Positions 13,599-21,354 of a stretch of DNA of 22,864 nucleotides are shown piece by piece; positions within the stretch are counted from its first letter, which is position 1, and every line of letters begins with the position of its first letter. The position numbers and the translations under genes are program-made. The notes beneath the pieces were generated by a model. That model was not told where the DNA came from. It worked only from the letters and a program-made list of their open reading frames with translations, and ran no database searches. Location: the NCBI GenBank assembly GCA_964393335.1, contig CAYMTN010000067.1, forward strand, positions 1 through 22,864, written 5' to 3'. This stretch comes from CAYMTN01 sp964393335 (GTDB lineage Bacteria > Chloroflexota > Anaerolineae > Aggregatilineales > Aggregatilineaceae).

Positions 13599-15590
13599 CT
13601 AATTAGGGCGCACGTCCTGCGCGTCCAGCGCATACACACGGATCGGGCCGCTGCGTGCCACCAGCAGCGGCTCGGCTCCCGGCACCAACTGGACGCCCGC
13701 CACCCGGTCGAGCACCCAATCGAGCGTTTGAAGGTTCGCCTCAACCCCTACGAGCAGCCTGTCAAACTGGTCCAGATCGCCCCCGTAAAAATACAGGTTG
13801 CTGATGTCGTACACGCGAAAGTAGTAGATCAACGACTCGCGGACCGGGTTGTAGCTGATGAGCGTATCACCCGCGCGAAGCTCATCCTTCAACGCGGCGG
13901 TTACATTTTCGTAGGGCCGTTTCCGACTCAACCCCCGATCGACAAGCGTGTGGTTCGGGGAGGACGCGGGGCGCGACTGCGTGGCGTACCAGCCCAGCCC
14001 AAACGCCAACAGCACGACCGTTATGGCAGCAGGCGCGTGCTGCCAGCGCCGCTGCACGGGCTTCGCCAGCGCCAGAATACCCGCTGCCGCCAAAATCAGG
14101 TAGACCGGCTGCAGGTAGGTCCACACACGCGCGTACGGTACCACATGCTGCACCAGCACGATCGGCAGCGGCATGATCACCAGCGGCACGGCGACCGGGA
14201 CGCGGCGCTGCGCGTCTGCGTGCCCATCTTCCCGCACGATCCGCCAGTGCAGCGCCAGCGCGACCGCACACCCGGCCACCAGCAACCAGCCCAGGACACC
14301 AGGTTCGGCCCAGTTCCACTGGGTGAGCGTCTCATGCAGGCTGGCGGGCAGCCCTTCCAACACGGCGCGCAGCGACAGCGAGCGGACGTACTGGTTGTGG
14401 GTGATCGGCGTCAGACCCAGCCGCGCCAGCGTCGGCGCGTAACATACGAGTGACAGCCAGCCCGCGATCCCGCTGTATACCAGCAGGTGACGCAGCTTGA
14501 GCGACCTGCCCTGGCGGACCATCAGAGACGATACCAGCAGCCAACCGGCCATCCCGGCGAATCCATAGACGGCGCTCGGCAGCGCGAACACCGCCAGCGC
14601 CGTGCTGATCGCAAACACGGACCAGGCCGCGCTGTTATCCCGGCGGAGCAGCACCCAGGCCGCTGCCAGCGCGATCAGAAACAGCAGCGTCTGCAAAATA
14701 TAACCGCGTATGTTGGTGGACATAAATACCTGGTGCCACGCCACAGCCATCAGCGCCGTCGCCAACAACGCCGCCCGTTCGTCATAAAACAGGCGCGCCA
14801 ACACGTAGACCGCCGGAAGCGTCAGGATTCCCGCCACCAGCACCGGCAGACGCAGCCACCAGGGATCGATCCCGAACAGCCTGAAACTGACATGCACCAA
14901 CAGCGTGTTCAACAGGTGATTGTTGGGATCATCGTAGTGTGTCAAGCCATACGAAAGCGGCTGCCCGGCGTAATGGTTGAACGTCTCAACCTCGTCAATC
15001 GTCATCTCGTGTCCCAAAAACGACAGCCGTATCCCTGCCCCAGCCAGCATGATCACCAGCAGCAGGACGAGGTGCAGCCTACCGCTGGCCCGGACACCGC
15101 GCCCGAAACGTTTGACGTCGCCCCACAGCAGGGCGCTGTCAGCCCATAGGCGGCGCGGGCCGGGCAGCCAGCCGACCAGCACCAGGCCGATCCCGGCGGC
15201 GAACGAGAGCACCAGCAGCAGCCACCGGTTCTGAGCCGACGCAAACCAGGGATGCGCCTCAAGCGCATACGAGCGGGTCGTGCCGTCCGGCAGATCGATG
15301 CGGAACGCGGCGCTGGTGTGGCACGTCTCCTCGCTGCCAACGCCGGGACGGCCCTCGCCATTCACATACATGGCCTGGATATGCTCCACGTCCCAGCGCA
15401 GCGTGCGGCAGTCGTTGGGGAACAGGGTCCGCGCGCGGCTGGCTTCGAGGTGAATCGTCGCGTCGTTGGCGGACGTATCGATCACCTGCGCGGGCGACAA
15501 CAGAATCCAGATTCCGATTGCCAGGAGGATTCCTGCAACTCCAGCCAACAACAGCCATCCCGCGCCCTGCCGGCGTGTGAGACGTCGCAT
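13599..15590 (-). CDS. GT39/ArnT-like membrane glycosyltransferase with N-terminal extracytoplasmic domain
   Basis: A roughly 663-aa multi-pass protein of the PMT_2/ArnT type. Such GT-C enzymes use lipid-linked sugars on the outer face of the membrane. After the second hydrophobic block and a soluble stretch comes the acidic loop HEMTIDEVETFNHY (Asp199-Glu200), typical of this fold, then about ten membrane helices and a soluble C-terminus. Unusually, residues ~33-120 between helices 1 and 2 form a likely beta-sandwich with two Cys (DCRTLRW and EETCHTS). I chose ATG 15590; TTG 15593 has the better spacing to AAGGAG (8 nt versus 11). The Shine-Dalgarno overlaps the TAA of a decayed fragment (15606). 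Sugar and acceptor are unknown. Confidence 0.85.
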   Translation of the reverse strand: MRRLTRRQGAGWLLLAGVAGILLAIGIWILLSPAQVIDTSANDATIHLEASRARTLFPNDCRTLRWDVEHIQAMYVNGEGRPGVGSEETCHTSAAFRIDLPDGTTRSYALEAHPWFASAQNRWLLLVLSFAAGIGLVLVGWLPGPRRLWADSALLWGDVKRFGRGVRASGRLHLVLLLVIMLAGAGIRLSFLGHEMTIDEVETFNHYAGQPLSYGLTHYDDPNNHLLNTLLVHVSFRLFGIDPWWLRLPVLVAGILTLPAVYVLARLFYDERAALLATALMAVAWHQVFMSTNIRGYILQTLLFLIALAAAWVLLRRDNSAAWSVFAISTALAVFALPSAVYGFAGMAGWLLVSSLMVRQGRSLKLRHLLVYSGIAGWLSLVCYAPTLARLGLTPITHNQYVRSLSLRAVLEGLPASLHETLTQWNWAEPGVLGWLLVAGCAVALALHWRIVREDGHADAQRRVPVAVPLVIMPLPIVLVQHVVPYARVWTYLQPVYLILAAAGILALAKPVQRRWQHAPAAITVVLLAFGLGWYATQSRPASSPNHTLVDRGLSRKRPYENVTAALKDELRAGDTLISYNPVRESLIYYFRVYDISNLYFYGGDLDQFDRLLVGVEANLQTLDWVLDRVAGVQLVPGAEPLLVARSGPIRVYALDAQDVRPN

Positions 15591-15605
15591 CAACCTGTGT
15601 GCTCC

Positions 15606-15667
15606 TTATGGCCCGTTTTCAGACCCGTGCGTCGGCTGGCTCAGCCAACCGCGCGGCTGATCGATGC
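15606..15667 (-). pseudogene. Remnant of a duplicated DUF4919 3' end
   Basis: The minus strand reads IDQPRGWLSQPTHGSENGP and then a TAA stop. The first part matches the C-terminus of the DUF4919 protein upstream (IDLPRGWLSQQMHD). The DNA is 38/41 identical over 15626-15666. The TAA overlaps the AAGGAG of the next glycosyltransferase, an arrangement expected if this were once the end of a full gene in the operon. Nothing similar extends further upstream. Confidence 0.6.
15626..15666. repeat. Direct repeat copy 1 (41 bp, 38 matches)
   Basis: Matches 17208-17248 in the same orientation, with mismatches at 15631, 15634 and 15658. A 23-bp stretch (15635-15657) is exact. The two copies bracket the glycosyltransferase gene at 15693-17171. 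Confidence 0.9.
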
Positions 15668-15692
15668 CGCCATCGTGCTTGCCTGATCGTCA

Positions 15693-17171
15693 TCAGGAGG
15701 CCGGTTTCAGGTGCAGAATTTCGACCGCGCCATAAAACGGCAGCGGGCCAAACCGCTGCTCAACGTCATACTGTGTCATGACAAAATCGATCATGGGCTG
15801 CGCCTGGGCCGGAATCGATTGCGCGAGCATGTCCGGAAACAGGACTACCCACGTAGGCGGCGTGTGCTCCCACTCATCCAGCAGGCGGGCCACCACAAAT
15901 GGCGGTGCCAGGCCGAACTTGTTACCGGTTACCCAGGTTCCCGGTGGTGCCATCCCGGTCAGCGGGTGCAACTGGGAATTTGTGTCGGTCGAAGGAATGA
16001 CAAACAACGTATCGCCCGGAGCGGCATGGTCGCCTAACCAACCCACCACCGGGCCGAACATGTCCCGCCCCAGGATGGCGCGAAAACCCGCTTCGGTCGG
16101 CACATAACTGGTGAGCACATTGGTCGAGATCGCCAGCAGCACCATCGCCACGACCCCGGCCAGCGCCGCTGTCTGCGACGACCACGTGCGCCACGCGGCT
16201 ACCGGCTTTACCAGGAGACTCAGCACCACGCCGAACGCCACGCAGACAACCGGCAGCGCGGCGGCGGCATGTTCTTCGCCAGCATGTGGGTACAGGGCCG
16301 TTAACGCGGCAACTCCCATCCCAGCCACGAGCCAGTAGGCACTGCTCCGACGCAGCGCTACAAAACCAAACGGGATCAGCCAGCCATACGACAGGATCAT
16401 GCGGCGGACAAGGTCCCCGGACCAGCCACTGGCAGCCCCCGTATCGAAATAGTCGATATTGAACGTAACGTTCCAAAAGTAGAAGTCGTCCCACACAGTC
16501 GTATACAGCGCCAACACCACCGCGACGGGCAGCGCCACCCCCAGGCCCACGACTGCCGCGTCCCGCCAGCTACGGCGCGTGATGCCAACCCACACGACGG
16601 CGAAACCGGCTGCCAGGATCGCCTGCTGCTTGGTCAGCACCGCGAGTCCTAACAGCAAACCGGCCACAAACAGCCCTGGCCGGTTGATCTTCTCGCGTAC
16701 CAGCAGCGCAATAGCAGCGATAAAAAACAGTCCTTGCACCGCTTCGAAATAAAACAGCACCTTGTCAAAAACGGATTCGAGCGCCGCAAAATACACGACC
16801 GCCAACACCCCGGCCAGCGTCGAACCGGAAAGTTTCCGCGTGGCGACGTACACCAGGATGATGGTCACCAGGCTGGCCAGCAGATGCAAGACACGCACCG
16901 TACCAATCGTATCACCGTTCAACAGCGGCTGGACGGCGAACACGATCCAGGCTGTCAGCGGCGGGCGGTGCTCAAAAATATCGCGGTAGAGCACCTTGTC
17001 ATGCGCCATCAACCAGGGTATGGTTCCCTGACCCACCTGGATCGACACCGGGTAGAGAACCAACGCCTGGGAGACTGTCACGACCAGCAGCACGAGGCCG
17101 ACAGCGATCCACGCCAGCCGATCACGATCGGCTCCGGCCAACCACCGCTGCACATCACCAACCGTTTTCAT
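15693..17171 (-). CDS. GT39-like membrane glycosyltransferase
   Basis: A 492-aa multi-pass protein of the GT-C / PMT_2 type. After the first helix, an outer loop has the family's acidic motif HDKVLYRDIFEHRPPLTAW (Asp64, Glu67). About ten further hydrophobic segments follow (for example LVTIILVYVA, LFFIAAIALLV, GLLLGLAVLT), then a soluble C-terminal domain from about residue 375. It probably moves a sugar from a polyprenyl phosphate to an envelope acceptor; the exact substrate is unknown. ATG 17171 lies 16 nt after the DUF4919 stop, and its GGGGAG overlaps that stop, so the two are co-transcribed. The gene ends with tandem stops (TGATGA). It is bracketed by direct repeats and may be the result of a duplication. 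Confidence 0.85.
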   Translation of the reverse strand: MKTVGDVQRWLAGADRDRLAWIAVGLVLLVVTVSQALVLYPVSIQVGQGTIPWLMAHDKVLYRDIFEHRPPLTAWIVFAVQPLLNGDTIGTVRVLHLLASLVTIILVYVATRKLSGSTLAGVLAVVYFAALESVFDKVLFYFEAVQGLFFIAAIALLVREKINRPGLFVAGLLLGLAVLTKQQAILAAGFAVVWVGITRRSWRDAAVVGLGVALPVAVVLALYTTVWDDFYFWNVTFNIDYFDTGAASGWSGDLVRRMILSYGWLIPFGFVALRRSSAYWLVAGMGVAALTALYPHAGEEHAAAALPVVCVAFGVVLSLLVKPVAAWRTWSSQTAALAGVVAMVLLAISTNVLTSYVPTEAGFRAILGRDMFGPVVGWLGDHAAPGDTLFVIPSTDTNSQLHPLTGMAPPGTWVTGNKFGLAPPFVVARLLDEWEHTPPTWVVLFPDMLAQSIPAQAQPMIDFVMTQYDVEQRFGPLPFYGAVEILHLKPAS

Positions 17172-17187
17172 AACACGCCGACTCCCC

Positions 17188-17754
17188 TCAATCCTGGTGA
17201 TCCTGATCGTGCATCTGCTGGCTCAGCCAACCGCGCGGCAGATCGATGTCAAAGTAGAGGCGCAGCGTCTCACCCGTACCGGGACGCTGCGCGGTCAATA
17301 TGTCGAACCAGCGCCCGTCACGCGATGCCAGCTCCTGCCCGGTGGACCGCAGCCCCAACACGCGCAGCACCGTATATTCTTCGGGAATGCTCAGGACAAT
17401 CCACGCGCTGTCAAAACCGCGCCCGTCGCCTGTCGCCAGGATAGCGTCGATCAGCCCTTTGGCAAACGCGCGGTGATAGGCGGACTGCGCCTCGTCGCCC
17501 AGCACGAGACAGACGTAATCCGCCGCCATGTGCGCCTCAATGTCGAGATAATTGGCTGCCAGCAAGTTGTGGATCGCCGCGCGCGCGGCTTCCATCTGCC
17601 CGGCGTTCAGGGCCACGCGCAGCGCCTCGACGTTTTCGACGTCGTGCGCGTACGGCGCGTAGGCGTCCGACTGCGCGTAGACCAAACGCAGCGTGTGAAA
17701 ATCGGCCTCTGCCGGGTTGCGCTGCGCGGCGGCTAATAACTCGTCGTACGTCAT
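17188..17754 (-). CDS. DUF4919-family protein
   Basis: A 188-aa soluble protein. The order of motifs fits DUF4919: TYDELLAAAQRNPAEADFHT, LRLVYAQSDAYAPY, an Ala-rich helical TPR-like middle, KGLIDAILATGDGRGFDSAW, IPEEYTVLRVLGLRSTGQEL, and the end LRLYFDIDLPRGWLSQ. No function is established for the family. ATG 17754 has AAGGAG with a 6-nt spacer. The longer frame to 17787 is rejected because it runs across that site and into the -10. It is the first gene of an operon with two glycosyltransferases, so a role in envelope glycan work is possible but unproven. No signal peptide is seen. Confidence 0.8.
   Translation of the reverse strand: MTYDELLAAAQRNPAEADFHTLRLVYAQSDAYAPYAHDVENVEALRVALNAGQMEAARAAIHNLLAANYLDIEAHMAADYVCLVLGDEAQSAYHRAFAKGLIDAILATGDGRGFDSAWIVLSIPEEYTVLRVLGLRSTGQELASRDGRWFDILTAQRPGTGETLRLYFDIDLPRGWLSQQMHDQDHQD
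17208..17248. repeat. Direct repeat copy 2 (in the DUF4919 3' end)
   Basis: The coding copy of the 41-bp repeat, covering the codons for IDLPRGWLSQQMH near the C-terminus. See 15626-15666 for the second copy. Confidence 0.9.
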
Positions 17755-17786
17755 GAGCGGCTCCTTGCCCACTATCCAGCCGCCCA

Positions 17787-17815
17787 ATCATAACCGGGGT
17801 GTGGCAGACCATCAA
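17787..17815 (-). promoter_or_regulatory. Promoter of the DUF4919-glycosyltransferase operon
   Basis: On the minus strand: TTGATG (17815-17810), 17-bp spacer, TATGAT (17792-17787), matching four and five of six consensus bases. The transcript would start near 17780, about 26 nt before the ATG. The -35 overlaps the end of the htpG terminator T tract. Confidence 0.6.
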
Positions 17816-17853
17816 GAACAAAACAGGGGCGCGAACGTTGATCCGCGCCCCTG
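17814..17853 (-). terminator. Intrinsic terminator of htpG
   Basis: On the minus strand CAGGGGCGCG (17853-17844) pairs perfectly with CGCGCCCCTG (17833-17824) around a 10-nt loop, followed by TTTTGTTCTT. It lies 55 nt after the htpG stop and separates htpG from the next operon. Confidence 0.85.
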
Positions 17854-17907
17854 CCGGTTGGCTGACCGCTGAATGCTGGTCGCTGACCGCTATTTTTGCG
17901 CTGCCGG

Positions 17908-19785
17908 TCAATCGTCGCGCCGGGTCGCCAGCTCCATCAGCGTCTCGATGCGCGACACCATGTCCGCCGGGTTCGGGTGGATGCCGTCCATCAACAGGGC
18001 ACTCTCGTACAACTGCTCGATCACCTCGTTGATGACCGGCGCGTCAGGATCGGCGGCCAGCCACGCGGACAGGTTGCGGATCAACGGGTGGCTGCGGTTC
18101 AGTTCCAGGATGCGGCGCGGGACCTCAAAATCCCGTTCGAGCATACGGTAGACGCGCTGCACGTTGCGGTCGAGTTGGCCCTCCGGCGTGGCGAGCCGCA
18201 CCGGGCTGCCCTTGAGCACCTTCGACGCGCGCACCTCGACCACGCGCTCGCCCAATACCGCCGCGAAACGCTCGCGCACCTGCTCGAACGGCTCCTGGTC
18301 GAGCGTGTCGGCGGGCGTCTCGTCTTCGCCTTCGAGCGGCGGCAGTTCCAGCCCGGCATCGTCCACGTTTTGGAGCGGCTTGCCTTCGAATTCCGGCAGG
18401 TTCATGACCATGAAACTGTCCACCGTGTCAGTCAGGTACAGCACCTCGATGTCACGCGCCTTGAACGCGTCCAGGTGCGGGCTGTACGTCACCGACTTGA
18501 GGTCTTCGGCCAGGATGTAATAAATGTGCTCCTGGTCGTCGCGCATACGCCCCACGTAATCGGCCAGCGTGACGGTCGGCGTCTCGCCGTCGCTGACCGT
18601 CGAATGGAAGCGCAGCAGTCCCGCCAGCCGTTCGGCGTCGCCCGGCTCGGTGGCCAGACCTTCCTTGAGGAAGACGCCGAATTCGTCCCAGAATTTGGCG
18701 TAACGCTCCGGGTCTTCTGACGCGATACGCTCCAGCTCGCCCAACAGCTTGCCCTTGATCGACAGGCCGATGCGTTTGATGGCGCGTGTCGTCTGGATCG
18801 ATTCGCGGGCGACGTTGAGCGGCAGGTCTTCCGAATCGACCACGCCATCCACAAACCGCAGGTAGTTGGGCAGAAAGTCCTTGTTGTACTCCTGGATCAA
18901 CACCTTGCGCGCGTACAGCTTGAGGCCGTGATCGGTGCGCGTGGTCAGCAGGCCGCGATCCGCTTTTTCAGGCACGTACAACACGCTGTAAAACTGGACG
19001 GGCGCGTCGGCGGCGATGTGCAGGTGCAGCAGCGGCTCGCGGTAATCGAGCGTGAGCTGGCGGTAAAACGCGGTGTATTCTTCGTCGGTCACGTCACGAG
19101 CGGGACGCCGCCACAAGGCCAGTTGCTGGTTGGCGATTTCGTCCCCGACGGTGATCGGGAACGCGATGAAGTCCGAGTGTTTCTTGACGATGCTCCGCAG
19201 GCGGAAATCGTCGAGAAATTCGCGCGAGTCCTCGTTGACATACACGGTGATCGTCGTACCACGCGCCGCCTGCTCGCCCGGCTCGACGGTAAACGTCGCG
19301 CTGCCGTCCGAGGTCCACGTCCAGGCCGTGTCATCAGGACGGAACGAGCGCGACGTGACCTGCACTTTTTCGGCCACCATGAATACCGAATAAAACCCGA
19401 CGCCAAACTGCCCGATCAGGTCCGTGACCGGCGCGTTGGCTGCCGATTGTTCTTGCAGTTTTTTCAAGAAGTTGGCCGCACCCGACTGCGCGATGGTGCC
19501 CAGGTTTTCGATCAGCTCGTCGCGGTTCATGCCGATCCCGTTGTCACGGACGACCAGCGTACCCGCGTCTTTATCCGCCTCGATGTGAATCTCAAGCGCG
19601 GCACCGGCGTCCAGCACGTCGGCAGTGCTCAGCATTTCGAACTGCATGCGGTTGAGCGCGTCCGATGCGTTGGAGATCAGCTCGCGCAGGAAAATATCAC
19701 GATCCGTATACAGCGAATGTACCAGAATGTGCAAAAGCTGCTGGATTTCAGCTTGAAACGTATAGGTTTGTGGCTCGTCGCTCAT
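17908..19785 (-). CDS. htpG: Molecular chaperone HtpG (Hsp90)
   Basis: ATP-dependent cytosolic chaperone that remodels client proteins as a dimer. The protein is 625 aa, close to the 624 aa of E. coli. The N-terminal GHKL ATPase shows ELISNASDAL (Glu35, Asn39), DNGIGM (Asp81), GQFGVGFYSVFMVAEKV and the GTTITVYV strand. The middle domain has the conserved NVARESIQTTRAIKRIG. The C-terminal dimerisation domain ends in LMELATRRDD. ATG 19785 has GGAG with a 9-nt spacer. The 23-residue extension to 19854 is not Hsp90-like and is rejected. No CIRCE element is seen, and no clear promoter was found in the 110 nt before it. It is flanked by intrinsic terminators on both sides, so it is probably monocistronic. 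Confidence 0.97.
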   Translation of the reverse strand: MSDEPQTYTFQAEIQQLLHILVHSLYTDRDIFLRELISNASDALNRMQFEMLSTADVLDAGAALEIHIEADKDAGTLVVRDNGIGMNRDELIENLGTIAQSGAANFLKKLQEQSAANAPVTDLIGQFGVGFYSVFMVAEKVQVTSRSFRPDDTAWTWTSDGSATFTVEPGEQAARGTTITVYVNEDSREFLDDFRLRSIVKKHSDFIAFPITVGDEIANQQLALWRRPARDVTDEEYTAFYRQLTLDYREPLLHLHIAADAPVQFYSVLYVPEKADRGLLTTRTDHGLKLYARKVLIQEYNKDFLPNYLRFVDGVVDSEDLPLNVARESIQTTRAIKRIGLSIKGKLLGELERIASEDPERYAKFWDEFGVFLKEGLATEPGDAERLAGLLRFHSTVSDGETPTVTLADYVGRMRDDQEHIYYILAEDLKSVTYSPHLDAFKARDIEVLYLTDTVDSFMVMNLPEFEGKPLQNVDDAGLELPPLEGEDETPADTLDQEPFEQVRERFAAVLGERVVEVRASKVLKGSPVRLATPEGQLDRNVQRVYRMLERDFEVPRRILELNRSHPLIRNLSAWLAADPDAPVINEVIEQLYESALLMDGIHPNPADMVSRIETLMELATRRDD

Positions 19786-19894
19786 GAATACGCACTCCAA
19801 ACAAGGGGACAGGGTCAGGTCTGATTGGTGATCATATCTACGGGCATACCACACTGCCGTAAGATTTGCCTCAACCCTGTGTAAAAAGCGCGTA

Positions 19895-19938
19895 AGAAAA
19901 ACGGGGCGCGGCGAATCACCGATTCACCCGCGTCCCGT
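19895..19938 (-). terminator. Intrinsic terminator of the TSP3-repeat gene
   Basis: On the minus strand a long interrupted stem: ACGGG/CCCGT, a mismatched step, CGCGG/CCGCG, then GAATC/GATTC around a three-base loop, followed by TTTTTC. It lies 25 nt after the stop at 19963. Confidence 0.85.
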
Positions 19939-19962
19939 GCGACCAACCGCGCTGATCGGCGG

Positions 19963-21189
19963 TTAGTTGTTCTTGTTTTTATTCTTATTCTTGTCCTTAT
20001 CCTGGCCGGGTGCGTTGCCACTGTTACCGGGGCTGTCGCCGGAATGACCGGGCGCGTTGTCGCTGTTACCGGGGCCGTCGTCACCCATAGCCTGGCCTTG
20101 TTCTTGCTCCTGGACCTCGTGCTTATGCTTGTTACGCTCGGAGATCACGCGGCCCTGCGCCAGTTCGCCGGGGGATACCTCGGCCTCCTTGACGATCTCG
20201 CCCCACCCCATGCCAGCGGCCTTCATCAGCAGGTAGTCTTCATAGGTATAGGTATCGCTGTGCTCGGCCAGGAGCAGCGCGCGGGAAATCTCGCCAAAGC
20301 CGAACCCGGCGCAGTGCCAGTTCATGATGTCGTCATACGATACGTCGAACTCGGCGGCTAATGCTTCGGCCACCGGATGATCGGGCCGCTGGCAAACCTC
20401 CTCCGGCGGGATTTCGCCGTCATCGTCGCACGCGTCCCCGATCCCGTCGCCGTCAGTGTCAGCCTGATCCGGGTTGGCGACCAGCGGGCAGTTATCCAGC
20501 GCATCCGGCACCCCGTCGGCGTCGGCATCGCTGAAGGTCGGGTCACAGGCATCGCCGATCCCGTCGCCGTCCGCGTCGGCCTGATCCGGGTTGGCGACCG
20601 CCGGGCAGTTATCCAGCGCATCGGCTACCCCGTCGGCGTCCGCATCGTTGAAGGTCGGGTCGCACGCGTCCCCGATTCCATCCGCGTCCGCATCGGCCTG
20701 ATCCGGGTTGGGAACGGTTGGGCAGTTGTCCAGGGCATCGCCGATCCCATCCGCGTCCGCATCATCGAACGTCGGATCGCACGCGTCCCCGATCCCGTCG
20801 CCATCGGCGTCGGCCTGATCCGGGTTGGCGACCGCCGGGCAGTTATCCTCGCCATCCGGCACGCCGTCGCCGTCCTCGTCGGACAGGATGGTTAACGTCA
20901 CGGCCTGAAGCGTGTCATCCGGCAGCAGGTAGCCGATGATACGCACCAGATCGCCGAGCGCCAGGTCCGAAGGCCGGAAGGCCCCCGCCGGAGCAATCGT
21001 ATAACCATCGACCACGATCAGATCAGGCTCCAGTACGTCAACGGTACCCGTAATTTCTATCGTGAAATCGAACGGATCATCTTGTGGCCCGTCCTGTGCC
21101 CGGACAAGCAGCGCCTGATTGGCCACTATCGCGCCCGCTGCCGCCAGAACGATTACCACCAGCCCCATTAAAAACCTGTTTCGCAACAT
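19963..21189 (-). CDS. Secreted protein with thrombospondin type 3 repeats
   Basis: A 408-aa exported protein. Residues 1-31 look like a signal peptide (MLRNRF, a hydrophobic run to ALLV, then a likely cut after RAQ). Residues 41-102 form a small beta-domain (TIEITGTVDVLEPDLIVVDG) like DUF5666/OB-type domains. Residues 104-259 are four 39-residue calcium-binding repeats of the type DADGDGIGDACDPTF with DNCP. Residues 266-355 are a Cys-containing helical domain (HPVAEALAAEFDVSYDDIM, FGFGEISRAL, GMGWGEIVKEA) whose two halves look alike. The tail is Gly/Asn/Ser-rich and ends in Lys/Asn alternation. ATG 21189 has GGAGG with an 8-nt spacer. It probably binds calcium outside the cell; role unknown. 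Confidence 0.88.
   Translation of the reverse strand: MLRNRFLMGLVVIVLAAAGAIVANQALLVRAQDGPQDDPFDFTIEITGTVDVLEPDLIVVDGYTIAPAGAFRPSDLALGDLVRIIGYLLPDDTLQAVTLTILSDEDGDGVPDGEDNCPAVANPDQADADGDGIGDACDPTFDDADADGIGDALDNCPTVPNPDQADADADGIGDACDPTFNDADADGVADALDNCPAVANPDQADADGDGIGDACDPTFSDADADGVPDALDNCPLVANPDQADTDGDGIGDACDDDGEIPPEEVCQRPDHPVAEALAAEFDVSYDDIMNWHCAGFGFGEISRALLLAEHSDTYTYEDYLLMKAAGMGWGEIVKEAEVSPGELAQGRVISERNKHKHEVQEQEQGQAMGDDGPGNSDNAPGHSGDSPGNSGNAPGQDKDKNKNKNKNN
20413..20880 (-). repeat. Four tandem 117-bp coding repeats (TSP3)
   Basis: Each unit encodes 39 residues with two Asp-rich calcium loops and DNCP...CD cysteines. The DNA copies are very alike, especially units 2-4, so recent unit duplication or recombination is likely. 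Confidence 0.88.
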
Positions 21190-21230
21190 GGTATTTTCCT
21201 CCGCTTCTTGGTCAATGGCCCTTCCGACCC

Positions 21231-21300
21231 GATCTCGACCAGGCTCCGACCCCTATTCTCAGGATAACTCACTTTAGGGTTGGAAAAAATAGGTCGGAAG
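21231..21300. repeat. Widely spaced 9-bp inverted repeat in the divergent region
   Basis: CTTCCGACC (21231-21239) and GGTCGGAAG (21292-21300) are exact reverse complements 52 nt apart. They lie between the divergent TSP3 and ALDH genes. They could be paired operator half-sites or chance. Confidence 0.4.
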
Positions 21301-21309
21301 AGCTACTAT
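21280..21309 (+). promoter_or_regulatory. Possible promoter of the aldehyde dehydrogenase gene
   Basis: TTGGAA (21280-21285), an 18-bp spacer and TACTAT (21304-21309), each matching four of six consensus bases. It lies 46 nt before the chosen ATG. Moderate quality only. Confidence 0.35.
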
Positions 21310-21354
21310 CAGGCGACGTTAATACTCACCTGCACAAGGAGCAGCACACCGCCG

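Noticed and set aside
13545..15149. Plus-strand frames over the glycosyltransferase gene
   Set aside because: Gln/Arg/His-rich shadows of a membrane protein gene on the minus strand.
18928..19824. A 298-codon plus-strand frame
   Set aside because: Shadow of htpG.
19786..19854. Extended HtpG N-terminus
   Set aside because: The extra 23 residues are not Hsp90-like, and ATG 19785 has a GGAG with suitable spacing.
19786..19900. CIRCE heat-shock operator upstream of htpG
   Set aside because: Only one GAGTGC-like half is present (in the ribosome-binding region); the matching TTAGCACTC half is missing.
20413..20880. CRISPR array
   Set aside because: The 117-bp periodic repeats are in-frame coding TSP3 units with no unique spacers.
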